From Streptomyces sp. BK340 (lineage in GTDB: Bacteria > Actinomycetota > Actinomycetes > Streptomycetales > Streptomycetaceae), in assembly GCF_007827595.1 (NCBI RefSeq), contig NZ_VISR01000029.1, forward strand, positions 97,978-161,977: a stretch of DNA of 64,000 nucleotides. Reading direction: 5' to 3'. Both the position numbers and the translations under genes were made by a program. Shown piece by piece: positions 42,780 to 50,944 of this stretch. The notes beneath the pieces were generated by a model. It saw only the letters and a list, made by a program, of their open reading frames with translations. It had not been told where the DNA came from and did no database searches. Within the stretch, counting starts at the first letter, position 1; each line of letters starts with the position of its first letter.

Positions 42780-43298
42780 TCATTCTGGTGCGCCGCGGCC
42801 GAGGTGCACGACATCACCGTCGCCGTCCGTGAGCGTCAGCTTCCCGTCGTCGGTCCGGGCGGTGAGCGTACCGGTGGTGAGGGTGCGGGCGAAGGCGCGC
42901 TCGAAGTCCATCCGCTCCGGGGCGCAGGCCATCCTGGTGGCGCGGATGTCCCCGATCGTGATGCGGTCGCCGCGCACGGTGGCCCGGGCGCCGAACTGGT
43001 TGCAGCCGAGGTTGCCGGCCGCGAGTCCGTCCGCGCCGATCCGGATGTGGGCCGTGGCGGGCGCCTGCCGGGTGGTGCCGTCGGCGGTGAGACTGTCCAC
43101 CCGCCAGTCGACGCCGGTCACGGGCTGCCGTGCGGCGGGCCGGCCGTCCTCCGCCTGCCCGGCCCGGCTGCTGCCGCAGGCCAGCGTGAGCGGGACGAGC
43201 ACGGCGGCCGCCGTCAGGGTCATGCGCTGCTTGTGCCGGTTCGGCCGGTCGTGCCGGTTCGGTTGCCTGTGCCGGTTCAGTTGCTCGTACCGGTTCAT
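42780..43298 (-). CDS. META-domain (HslJ-like) putative lipoprotein
   Basis: About 172 residues. The N-terminus has an Arg/Asn/His repeat (NRHRQPNRHDRPNRHKQR) and then a hydrophobic stretch ending LTLACGSS, an imperfect lipobox. The rest is a META/HslJ-type beta domain: WRVDSLTADG, NLGCNQFGA and RMACAPERMDFERAF are the family's hallmark Cys-containing motifs. It is probably exported and membrane-anchored. ATG 43298 is uncertain; ATG 43223 would give a shorter signal peptide. Confidence 0.75.
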   Translation of the reverse strand: MNRYEQLNRHRQPNRHDRPNRHKQRMTLTAAAVLVPLTLACGSSRAGQAEDGRPAARQPVTGVDWRVDSLTADGTTRQAPATAHIRIGADGLAAGNLGCNQFGARATVRGDRITIGDIRATRMACAPERMDFERAFARTLTTGTLTARTDDGKLTLTDGDGDVVHLGRGAPE

Positions 43299-43333
43299 AC
43301 GGATTCGACGGCCGGTCCGGGCCGCCGGTTCCG

Positions 43334-44131
43334 TCACGACATGAGCGGCAGCAGGACCCCGATGTCCGCACGCTCCCCGCTCGCGCTGACCTGGGCCTCC
43401 TCGACGGCGTCCGTCCAGGCCACGCGGCCGGTGGCGAGCCGGATCCAGGTCAGCGGGTCGGTCTCCACGACGTTGGGCGGGGTGCCGCGGGTGTGCCGGG
43501 GCCCCTCGACGCACTGCACGACGGCGTACGGCGGCACGCGCACCTCGGTGGAGCCGCCGGGCGCCTTCACGGCGAGGGCGTCGGCGAGGAGCCGGGTGGC
43601 GGCGGCCAGGGCCTGGCGGTCGTACGCCACCTGGAGGCCGGGGACGGCGGCGTTGAGGTCGTCGGTGTGGACGACCAGCTCGACGGCCCGGGTGACCAGG
43701 TAGTCGTCCAGGGGCAGTGCGCCCGCGTTGGTCTGCAGGAGCCGGCTGCCGGGGTGTGCGTCGAGCAGGGCGCGCAGGCTCTGCTCGACGTCGGCGAGGT
43801 AACTGTCGAGGTCGGGGTGCTCGGCGGCGAGGTTCCGGGTGAAGTCGGCGATCGCGGCGGAGGCGGCGGCGGTGGCGAAGGGCCACTCGACCACCTGGAC
43901 GTCCTGCTTCGGCGGGGCCGGCAGGTCCAGGGACCGGCGCACGGCCGTGACGGCCATGCCGATGTGCGCGACCAGCTCCCGTACGGTCCAGTCGCCGAGC
44001 CGGGTGGGCCGGGCGAACTGCTCGGGCGTGAGACCGCGTACGGCCTCCCGTACGTTGCCGAGCTGGGCGAAGACCGCGGCGCGGGTCTTGGCGGGGTCGT
44101 AGCTGCGGGCGCGCTTCTTGGCCGGTGGCAT
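43334..44131 (-). CDS. MDMPI-type (mycothiol-dependent) protein, TIGR03083-like
   Basis: A 265-residue protein with an N-terminal DinB-like four-helix domain; the signature LGDWTVRELVAHIGMAV contains the metal-site His. TRAVELVVHTDDLNAA supplies the other conserved His and Asp, and the C-terminal part is the SCP-like domain. Family members include mycothiol-dependent maleylpyruvate isomerase, but many actinobacterial copies have unknown substrates. A basic start PPAKKRARSYD is a minor oddity. Confidence 0.83.
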   Translation of the reverse strand: MPPAKKRARSYDPAKTRAAVFAQLGNVREAVRGLTPEQFARPTRLGDWTVRELVAHIGMAVTAVRRSLDLPAPPKQDVQVVEWPFATAAASAAIADFTRNLAAEHPDLDSYLADVEQSLRALLDAHPGSRLLQTNAGALPLDDYLVTRAVELVVHTDDLNAAVPGLQVAYDRQALAAATRLLADALAVKAPGGSTEVRVPPYAVVQCVEGPRHTRGTPPNVVETDPLTWIRLATGRVAWTDAVEEAQVSASGERADIGVLLPLMS

Positions 44132-44215
44132 GCGGTGACCCTATGCCTGCCGAGGGCGCGGCTTCAGCCGGATTTCGCCCCGGCCGCGCAGGCCCCTCTG
44201 CTGTGCGAGGGCCGC

Positions 44216-44854
44216 CTACTGCTTCACCGCGTAGTCCTTCAGACCGTTCTCGACCAGGGCGAAGGCGGCGCGGGCGCGCTCGGCGGCGTCGGCGGCGACC
44301 TGGTCGGTGCTCTCGCCCTCGGCGATCCGGAAGTGGTGCTCCTCGATCAGGGCGTTGCGGGCGGCGCTGAGGGTGGCGGCCGCGATCGTGGCCTGCATCC
44401 GGTCGCCGGTCTCGGCGGCCAGCAGGGCGGCCAGCTCCCGGGTGCCCTTCTGCGCGGCGAGGAAGGCGCGCTCCATCAGCACCGGGGTCTCCCGCACGAG
44501 ATGGCGCACCTGGCGGGCGAACGGCTCGGGGTTCAGCCCGATGGAGGGGTCGCGGCTCTGCACCATCTCCAGGAACTGCCGGCGCACGGCGGCCACGGCG
44601 GACTCGCCCGGCTGCCGCTCGCGCACGGCCCGTGCCGCGTCGCCGAAGTGCTCCTCCATCGGCCGGAAGACCAGGTCCTCCTTGGTGCCGAAGTAGTTGA
44701 AGACGGTCATCTTGGAGACCTCGGCGGCGTCGGCGATCTCCTGCACGGAGACGTTGTCGAAGCCCCGCTCGACGAACAGGCCGATCGCGACCTGGTAGAT
44801 CCGCATCGCCGTCTGCAGCTTCTTGCGCTCGCGCAGCCCCATCGCCTCAGCCAT
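44216..44854 (-). CDS. TetR-family transcriptional regulator
   Basis: A 212-residue repressor. Residues ~8-60 form the helix-turn-helix (GLFVERGFDNVSVQEIADAAEVSKMTVFNYF), and the rest is the ligand and dimer domain. It is divergent from the DHA2 transporter gene, so it very probably represses that exporter and is relieved by a drug-like ligand. The shared region contains CCGAG-N12-CTCGG, a plausible operator. Confidence 0.92.
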   Translation of the reverse strand: MAEAMGLRERKKLQTAMRIYQVAIGLFVERGFDNVSVQEIADAAEVSKMTVFNYFGTKEDLVFRPMEEHFGDAARAVRERQPGESAVAAVRRQFLEMVQSRDPSIGLNPEPFARQVRHLVRETPVLMERAFLAAQKGTRELAALLAAETGDRMQATIAAATLSAARNALIEEHHFRIAEGESTDQVAADAAERARAAFALVENGLKDYAVKQ

Positions 44855-44900
44855 GCGGACACCTTACCGCGATGAAATTTATGCCGGGATGAAGATTGAG

Positions 44901-44922
44901 CCGAGCTGAAATATTGACTCGG
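44901..44922. promoter_or_regulatory. Candidate TetR operator
   Basis: Inverted half sites CCGAG (44901-44905) and CTCGG (44918-44922) with a 12-nt spacer, overlapping TTGACT (44914-44919), which could be a -35 for the exporter gene. Confidence 0.5.
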
Positions 44923-44938
44923 TCCATGAACACACGGC

Positions 44939-46486
44939 ATGGTGATGCCCATGACCGAAACCCAGCGCAAGATCGGCTTCCTCGTCTGTCTCGTCACGAT
45001 CGTTCTCGCCGTCCTCGACATGCAGATCGTGTCCGCGGCGACCGTGCCGATCGTCCGGGACCTCGATCCGGAGCACGGCGTCGACAAGATCCCGTGGCTG
45101 GTCAGCGCCTTCTCGCTGGCGTCGGCCGCGGTGCTGCCCCTGTACGGCCGGCTGTGCGACGTGCTCGGCGCGGGGCGCGTCTTCCTCGGCGCCCTGGGCG
45201 CCTTCCTGACCGGCTCGGCGCTGTGCGGCGCGGCCCCCTCGATCGGCTGGCTGATCACGTCCCGGGCCGTGCAGGGCATCGGGGCGGGCGGGCTGATGAG
45301 CGTCACGATGGTGGTGATCGCGCAGCTGCAGGGGCCCGGGGACAAGAAGAACAAGGGCGCGGGCACCGGCGGGATCGTCGCCGGCGGCGGCATGGCCGTC
45401 GGCCCCTGGCTCGGCGGCTTCCTCGCCGACCACGCGAGCTGGCGCTGGGCCTTCTGCATCAACCTGCCGCTCGGCATCGCGGCCCTCGCCGCCGCGGCCG
45501 TGGTCCTCAGGCTCCCGCGCGACACGCACAGCCGCGCCATCGACTTCCCCGGCGCGGCCCTCGCCGCCGCGTTCTCCACCACGCTGCTGCTGGTCACCGA
45601 GTGGGGCGGCAATCAGTACGCCTGGGCCTCGCCGCAGATCCTCGCCCTGGGCCTGGCCTCGGCAGCCGCGCTCGCCCTCTTCCTGCACCGCCAGTCCACC
45701 GCCGCCGAACCGATCCTGCCGCCCTCGCTGTTCCGCGTCCCCGAGCTGCGCCTTGGCTTCGCGATCCAGGGGCTGATGGGCATCGCCATGACCGGCGCGA
45801 TGTACTACGTCCTGGTCTACCTCCAGGTCGCCCGCGGCGTCGCCAGCTCCTCCGCCGGGCTGTTCCTCATCCCGATGGCGGCCGGGATCATGGCGGTCGG
45901 CACCGTCACCGGCCGGCTCACCGAACGCGGCTGGTCCCAGCGGACCTTCGTGATCAGCGGGTCCGTGGTCACCACGGGCGCCTTCCTGCTCCTCGCCGCC
46001 ACCGGCACGAACACCTCGCTGTGGCAGCTGCGCGCCGCCCTGCTGCTCGTCGGCATCGGCTTCGGCCAGCTGCTCGGCCAGCTGATCCAGCTGGTGCAGA
46101 ACGCGGCGCCCCGCCACCAGCTCGGCGTGGCCACCACCGCGATCCGCTTCTTCCAGACCCTCGGCACGGCCCTCGGCGCCGCCCTCTTCGGCACCCTCCT
46201 GGGCCGCCTGTACGACGGTCCCGGCGACATCGGCTCGCTCGTGGCCCTGCGGGGCGCCGCACACGCCCGGGGAGTGGCCGCGTACGTCTCCGCGATGGAC
46301 TCGGTGTTCCTGTGCGGGGCCGCGGTGATGGCCCTGTGCCTGGTGCTGGCGCTGCGCCTGCCGCGGTCCCGCCCGGCGCAGGCTCCGGTCCCGCCGGCGG
46401 AGACCGGAACGGCCCGCGGACTCCGTGCCGAGGACCGGGTCCCGTCCGGCCCCGCGGACGTCCGACACGGCACTCGGGCCTCGTGA
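44939..46486 (+). CDS. MFS drug exporter, DHA2 (14-span) family
   Basis: A 515-residue major facilitator with about 14 membrane segments. LDMQIVSAATVPIVRDL is motif D1/A1 region, GRLCDVLGAGRVF is motif A, and the GGIVAGGGMAVGPWLGG segment is motif C, the antiporter signature. It would pump lipophilic compounds out using the proton gradient. ATGs at 44939, 44945 and 44951 are all possible; the third has GGTG close upstream. It is under the adjacent TetR regulator and ends at a strong hairpin. Confidence 0.93.
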   Translation: MVMPMTETQRKIGFLVCLVTIVLAVLDMQIVSAATVPIVRDLDPEHGVDKIPWLVSAFSLASAAVLPLYGRLCDVLGAGRVFLGALGAFLTGSALCGAAPSIGWLITSRAVQGIGAGGLMSVTMVVIAQLQGPGDKKNKGAGTGGIVAGGGMAVGPWLGGFLADHASWRWAFCINLPLGIAALAAAAVVLRLPRDTHSRAIDFPGAALAAAFSTTLLLVTEWGGNQYAWASPQILALGLASAAALALFLHRQSTAAEPILPPSLFRVPELRLGFAIQGLMGIAMTGAMYYVLVYLQVARGVASSSAGLFLIPMAAGIMAVGTVTGRLTERGWSQRTFVISGSVVTTGAFLLLAATGTNTSLWQLRAALLLVGIGFGQLLGQLIQLVQNAAPRHQLGVATTAIRFFQTLGTALGAALFGTLLGRLYDGPGDIGSLVALRGAAHARGVAAYVSAMDSVFLCGAAVMALCLVLALRLPRSRPAQAPVPPAETGTARGLRAEDRVPSGPADVRHGTRAS

Positions 46487-46540
46487 ACCGGCAGCGGACG
46501 CCCGGCGCCGGCTTCCCTCGGTGACCGCGCGGCTCAGACG

Positions 46541-46580
46541 GCGAGGGGCCCGCCCGGACGGATCCGGGCGGGCCCCTCGC
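46541..46580. terminator. Bidirectional terminator
   Basis: 18-bp perfect stem (46541-46558 with 46563-46580), 4-nt loop CGGA, between the exporter gene and purL. Confidence 0.92.
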
Positions 46581-46593
46581 GTCGTGCCGCCGC

Positions 46594-48870
46594 CTAGGCG
46601 AGCAGCGCCTCGATGGTGCCCTCGTGCGCCTCGCGCAGCTCGGCCAGGGTCAGCGCGAACTCACCCTGGATCTCGACCACCGCATCCGCGTCGGCCGCCG
46701 TGCCGTCCACGACACCGATACGGGCGACCGGGAGGCCCCGGGCACCGCACATGTCGTTGAAGCGGACCTCCTCCGAGCGCGGCACCGCGACGATCGCACG
46801 CCCGGCCGACTCGGAGAACAGGAAGGTGAAGGCGTCGAGCCCGTCCGGTACGACCAGACGCGCGCCCTTGCCGCCGAGCAGCGCCGACTCCACGACCGCC
46901 TGGACCAGACCGCCGTCGGACAGGTCGTGCGCGGAGTCGATCATGCCGTCGCGGGAGGCGGAGATCAGGATCTCGGCCAGCAGGCGCTCGCGCTCCAGGT
47001 CGACCCGCGGAGGCAGGCCGCCGAGGTGGTCGTGGACCACCTGGGACCAGGCCGAGCCGCCGAACTCCTCCCGGGTGTCGCCGAGGAGGTAGATGAGCTG
47101 GCCCTCCTCCTGGAAGGCGACCGGCGTGCGGCGGGCGACGTCGTCGATGACGCCCAGCACGGCCACCACCGGGGTCGGGTGGATGGCCACCTCGCCCGTC
47201 TGGTTGTAGAGGGAGACGTTGCCGCCGGTCACCGGGGTGCCCAGCTGCTGGCAGGCGTCGGCGAGACCGCGCACCGCCTCCGCGAACTGCCACATGACCG
47301 CAGGGTCCTCGGGCGAGCCGAAGTTCAGGCAGTCCGAGACGGCGAGCGGCTTGGCACCGGTCGTCGCCACGTTCCGGTAGGCCTCCGCCAGCGCCAGCTG
47401 GGCACCCGTGTACGGGTCGAGCTTGGCGTAGCGGCCGTTGCCGTCCGTCGCGATGGCGACGCCGAGGCCGGTCTGCTCGTCGATGCGGATCATGCCCGAG
47501 TCCTCGGGCTGGGCCAGCACCGTGTTGCCCTGCACGAAGTGGTCGTACTGCGAGGTGATCCACTTCTTGGACGCCTGGTTGGGCGAGCCGACCAGCTTCA
47601 GGACCTGGTCCTTCAGCTCCTCGGCGGTCTGCGGGCGCGCGAGCTTGTTCGCGTCGTCCGCCTGCAGCTCGTCCTGCCAGGACGGGCGGGCGTACGGGCG
47701 CTCGTACACCGGGCCCTCATGGGCCACGGTCCGCGGGTCGACGTCGACGATCTTGCCGCCGTGCCAGTAGATCTCGAGGCGGTCGCCGTCGGTCACCTCA
47801 CCGATGACGGTGGCGATGACGTCCCACTTGGCACAGATCTCCAGGAAGCGGTCGACCTTCTCCGGCTCGACCACCGCGCACATGCGCTCCTGCGACTCGC
47901 TCATGAGGATCTCCTCGGGCGAGAGAGTCGAGTCACGCAGCGGTACGTCGTCCAGGGTCACGCGCATGCCGCCGGAGCCGTTGGAGGCCAGCTCGGACGT
48001 GGCGCAGGACAGGCCGGCCGCACCGAGGTCCTGGATACCGACGACCAGCTTCTCCCGGAAGGCCTCCAGGGTGCACTCGATGAGGAGCTTCTCCTGGAAG
48101 GGGTCGCCGACCTGGACCGCGGGGCGCTTCGACGGCTTGGCGTCGTCGAAGGTCTCGGAGGCCAGGATCGAGGCGCCGCCGATGCCGTCGCCGCCGGTCC
48201 GGGCCCCGTACAGGATGACCTTGTTGCCGGCGCCGGAGGCCTTGGCGAGGTGGATGTCCTCGTGCCGCATCACACCGATGGCACCGGCGTTGACCAGCGG
48301 GTTGCCCTGGTAGCAGGCGTCGAAGACGACCTCGCCGCCGATGTTGGGCAGACCCAGGCAGTTGCCGTAGCCGCCGATGCCGGCGACGACACCCGGCAGG
48401 ACGCGCTTGGTGTCGGGGTGGTCGGCCGCGCCGAAGCGCAGCGGGTCGACCACGGCCACCGGACGCGCGCCCATCGCGATGATGTCGCGCACGATGCCGC
48501 CGACACCCGTGGCCGCGCCCTGGTAGGGCTCGACGTAGGACGGGTGGTTGTGCGACTCGACCTTGAAGGTGACCGCGTAGCCCTGGCCGACGTCGACCAC
48601 GCCCGCGTTCTCGCCGATGCCGACGAGCAGGGCGTCGTTCTCGGGGGCCTTCTCGCCGAACTGGCGCAGGTGGACCTTGGAGGACTTGTACGAGCAGTGC
48701 TCGGACCACATGACCGAGTACATGGCGAGCTCGGCACCGGTGGGCCGGCGGCCGAGGATCTCCACGACCCGCTCGTACTCGTCCTTCTTCAGACCGAGTT
48801 CGGCCCAGGGCAGCTCGACGTCGGGGGTCGCGGCCGCGTGCTCGACCGTGTCCAGAGGCGTCCGGCTCAT
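46594..48870 (-). CDS. purL: Phosphoribosylformylglycinamidine synthase II
   Basis: A 758-residue small-type PurL that makes FGAM with ammonia from PurQ. MYSVMWSEHCSYKSSK near residue 53 is the classic N-terminal motif, followed by the repeated ATP-binding FGAM synthetase halves (LPNIGGEVVFDACYQGNPLVNAG and SDGGLVQAVVESALLGG). Its ATG overlaps the purQ TGA by ATGA. PurL, PurQ and PurS form the complex typical of Gram-positive bacteria. Confidence 0.96.
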   Translation of the reverse strand: MSRTPLDTVEHAAATPDVELPWAELGLKKDEYERVVEILGRRPTGAELAMYSVMWSEHCSYKSSKVHLRQFGEKAPENDALLVGIGENAGVVDVGQGYAVTFKVESHNHPSYVEPYQGAATGVGGIVRDIIAMGARPVAVVDPLRFGAADHPDTKRVLPGVVAGIGGYGNCLGLPNIGGEVVFDACYQGNPLVNAGAIGVMRHEDIHLAKASGAGNKVILYGARTGGDGIGGASILASETFDDAKPSKRPAVQVGDPFQEKLLIECTLEAFREKLVVGIQDLGAAGLSCATSELASNGSGGMRVTLDDVPLRDSTLSPEEILMSESQERMCAVVEPEKVDRFLEICAKWDVIATVIGEVTDGDRLEIYWHGGKIVDVDPRTVAHEGPVYERPYARPSWQDELQADDANKLARPQTAEELKDQVLKLVGSPNQASKKWITSQYDHFVQGNTVLAQPEDSGMIRIDEQTGLGVAIATDGNGRYAKLDPYTGAQLALAEAYRNVATTGAKPLAVSDCLNFGSPEDPAVMWQFAEAVRGLADACQQLGTPVTGGNVSLYNQTGEVAIHPTPVVAVLGVIDDVARRTPVAFQEEGQLIYLLGDTREEFGGSAWSQVVHDHLGGLPPRVDLERERLLAEILISASRDGMIDSAHDLSDGGLVQAVVESALLGGKGARLVVPDGLDAFTFLFSESAGRAIVAVPRSEEVRFNDMCGARGLPVARIGVVDGTAADADAVVEIQGEFALTLAELREAHEGTIEALLA

Positions 48871-49547
48871 GCGTTGACCAGCTTCTTGAGGATCGAGGTG
48901 AAGAACGGGAGGCCGTCGGTACGGCCGGTACCGATCAGCGGCTCGACGGCGTGCTCGGGGTGCGGCATGAGACCGACGACGTTCCCGGCCTCGTTGGTGA
49001 TGCCGGCGATGTCCCGCAGCGAGCCGTTCGGGTTGAAGTCGAGGTACCGGAAGACGACCCGGCCCTCCGCCTCCAGCTTGTCGAGCGTGTACTCGTCGGC
49101 GACGTACCGGCCGTCCATGTTCTTCAGCGGGATGTGGATCTCCTGGCCCGCGCGGTAGTCGCCGGTCCAGGCCGTCCCCGCGTTCTCCACCCGCAGCTTC
49201 TGGTCGCGGCAGATGAAGTGGAGGTGGTTGTTGCCGAGCATCGCGCCCGGAAGAAGGTGGGCCTCCGTGAGGACCTGGAAGCCGTTGCAGATACCGAGGA
49301 CCGGAAGTCCGGCCTTCGCCTGCTCGATGACGGACTCCATCACCGGCGAGAACCGGGAGATGGCACCGGCCCGCAGATAGTCGCCGTAGGAGAAACCGCC
49401 GGGCAGCACCACGGCGTCGACCTGCTTGAGGTCCTTGTCCTTGTGCCAGAGAGCGACCGGTTCGGCACCCGCGAGGCGGATCGCGCGCTGGGTGTCCCGG
49501 TCGTCGAGACTCCCCGGGAAAGTGACGACGCCAATACGAGCGGTCAC
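48867..49547 (-). CDS. purQ: Phosphoribosylformylglycinamidine synthase I (glutaminase)
   Basis: A 226-residue class I glutamine amidotransferase. The nucleophile Cys lies in LGICNGFQVLTEAHLLPG and the catalytic His in MPHPEHAVEPLIG near the C-terminus. It supplies ammonia to PurL. It starts with GTG in a GTGA overlap with purS and ends overlapping purL, so all three are translationally coupled. Confidence 0.96.
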   Translation of the reverse strand: MTARIGVVTFPGSLDDRDTQRAIRLAGAEPVALWHKDKDLKQVDAVVLPGGFSYGDYLRAGAISRFSPVMESVIEQAKAGLPVLGICNGFQVLTEAHLLPGAMLGNNHLHFICRDQKLRVENAGTAWTGDYRAGQEIHIPLKNMDGRYVADEYTLDKLEAEGRVVFRYLDFNPNGSLRDIAGITNEAGNVVGLMPHPEHAVEPLIGTGRTDGLPFFTSILKKLVNA

Positions 49548-49807
49548 TTCGCGGCCTCCGCGACTTCCTCCACCTTGACGGTGAAGTCCTCGATCACGGT
49601 GTTGGCGAGGAAGGATTCCGCAAGATCGTGGATGCGGGCGAGCGCGGCCTCGTCAACCGGCCCGTCAACTTCCAGTTCGAAACGCTTTCCCTGACGTACG
49701 TCCGAGATCCCTTCGAAACCCAGGCGCGGCAGCGCACGCTGGACCGCCTGGCCCTGGGGGTCGAGGATCTCCGGCTTGAGCATGACGTCGACTACGACGC
49801 GTGCCAC
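49544..49807 (-). CDS. purS: Phosphoribosylformylglycinamidine synthase subunit PurS
   Basis: An 87-residue PurS, the small bridging subunit of the FGAM synthase complex: RVVVDVMLKPEILDPQG, then GISDVRQGKRFELEV. GTG 49807 is chosen for GGGAG about 6 nt upstream; a GTG at 49813 would add two residues. It opens the purSQL operon. Confidence 0.95.
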   Translation of the reverse strand: MARVVVDVMLKPEILDPQGQAVQRALPRLGFEGISDVRQGKRFELEVDGPVDEAALARIHDLAESFLANTVIEDFTVKVEEVAEAAK

Positions 49808-50118
49808 TGGCACTCCCGGTGTGTGGTGCTGAGCAGGTTCCTTCAGACTACCCGCACAAAATTTCTACGCGAGTAGAGTTGTAGGAAACTACGTGAGGCG
49901 CATCACGATCGGGTGACAGGCGGGCACCCTCGCGAAAAGTTCTGGGAAAGTTCCACAGGTCCACCCACGACGCCTATTGCACTGGGACACGCTGACGGAT
50001 TTAGTCGGGCTTCACTTTGCATTGCCGGGCACTGTACAAATGAATTGGCAATAGCCGATACTCGGCACGTCATCGCCGATGAGCTGTATCGACGTGCCGC
50101 ACGAAGGGACCGATATTC
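49808..50118. promoter_or_regulatory. Divergent purS / lsr2-like promoter region
   Basis: A 311-base region between divergent genes. At 49865-49892 it holds CTAC-gcga-GTAG-agtt-GTAG-gaaa-CTAC, four 4-bp blocks at 8-bp steps that form two facing inverted repeats, a candidate regulator site for the purSQL operon. No gene is visible. Confidence 0.55.
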
Positions 50119-50436
50119 GTGGCGCAAAAGGTCGTGGTCACTCTCTTTGACGACATCGACGGCTCGGAAGCGGCGGAAACGATCGCCTTCGGACTCGACG
50201 GCAAGTCGTACGAGATCGACCTGAACGAAGCCAACGCCAAGAAACTGCGCAAGGTGCTCGCGCCCTACGTGGACGCCGGCCGCAAGCGCTCGCGCTCCGG
50301 CAAGGCGTACAAGCAGACGGAGGTCGCTCCCGACCCGGCGGCCGTCCGGGCCTGGGCCCAGGCGAACAAGATGGACGTGCCGGCGCGCGGACGCATCCCG
50401 AAGAAGGTCTACGAGGCGTTCAGCGCCGCGCAGTGA
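50119..50436 (+). CDS. lsr2: Lsr2-family nucleoid protein
   Basis: A 105-residue Lsr2 homologue. The N-terminal dimer domain reads VVVTLFDDIDGSEAAETIAFGLDGKSYEIDL, and the C-terminal AT-hook-like domain ends in PARGRIPKKVYEAF; the RGR core inserts into the minor groove. Lsr2 proteins silence AT-rich and horizontally acquired DNA, including biosynthetic clusters. Streptomyces have two copies, and by its place beside the pur genes this is probably the LsrL paralogue. GTG 50119 is used. Confidence 0.92.
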   Translation: MAQKVVVTLFDDIDGSEAAETIAFGLDGKSYEIDLNEANAKKLRKVLAPYVDAGRKRSRSGKAYKQTEVAPDPAAVRAWAQANKMDVPARGRIPKKVYEAFSAAQ

Positions 50437-50591
50437 AGCCCGCGAAGGGGCGGTCCTCAGGGTTCGTCAGCGGACCCTGAGGACCGTGCACTTGGCCGCG
50501 CCGGGAACCGACTTGCGCTACCCCCCTGCTGATCAGCTAATGTCTGGGGCACGCCGAGGGGCGAGGCCGAAAGGCCGGATCCCACGGACAT

Positions 50592-50663
50592 GCGGGTGTA
50601 GTTCAGTAGCAGAACATCCCCCTTCCAGGGGGAAGGCGCAGTGTGCGATTCCTGTCACCCGCT
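50592..50663 (+). tRNA. tRNA-Gly (UCC)
   Basis: Acceptor GCGGGTG/CACCCGC; anticodon stem TCCCC/GGGGA with loop CTTCCAG (anticodon TCC). 72 nt, no encoded CCA. Confidence 0.93.
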
Positions 50664-50745
50664 CTGGCACCGGTCGACACGACCACTCCTGTGGATCAGG
50701 TAGGCTGGTGCTCGCACCGATCGGTGGGAGCCGGTCGGGGGCAGT

Positions 50746-50818
50746 GCGGACGTAGCTCAGTTGGTAGAGCGCAACCTTGCCAAGGTTGAGGTCGCGAGTT
50801 CGAGCCTCGTCGTCCGCT
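50746..50818 (+). tRNA. tRNA-Gly (GCC), copy 1
   Basis: Acceptor GCGGACG/CGTCCGC; anticodon stem CAACC/GGTTG with loop TTGCCAA (anticodon GCC). Identical to the gene at 54676. Confidence 0.96.
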
Positions 50819-50826
50819 CGGGAATG

Positions 50827-50857
50827 AGACCCCGGTCCATTGGACCGGGGTCTTTTC
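50827..50857 (+). terminator. Terminator after tRNA-Gly copy 1
   Basis: 11-bp perfect stem (50827-50837 with 50843-50853) followed by TTTT. Confidence 0.9.
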
Positions 50858-50944
50858 GTGTGCCCTCCGCCGTCTGACATTTGTCACGCGGGGTGATGAC
50901 ACCGCGCACTGCTCTTCCGGCCCGCGCGCCGGGACGCTGAAGAC

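Noticed and set aside
46624..49158. 844-codon open frame opposite purL and purQ
   Set aside because: Antisense shadow; purL and purQ on the minus strand are unmistakable.
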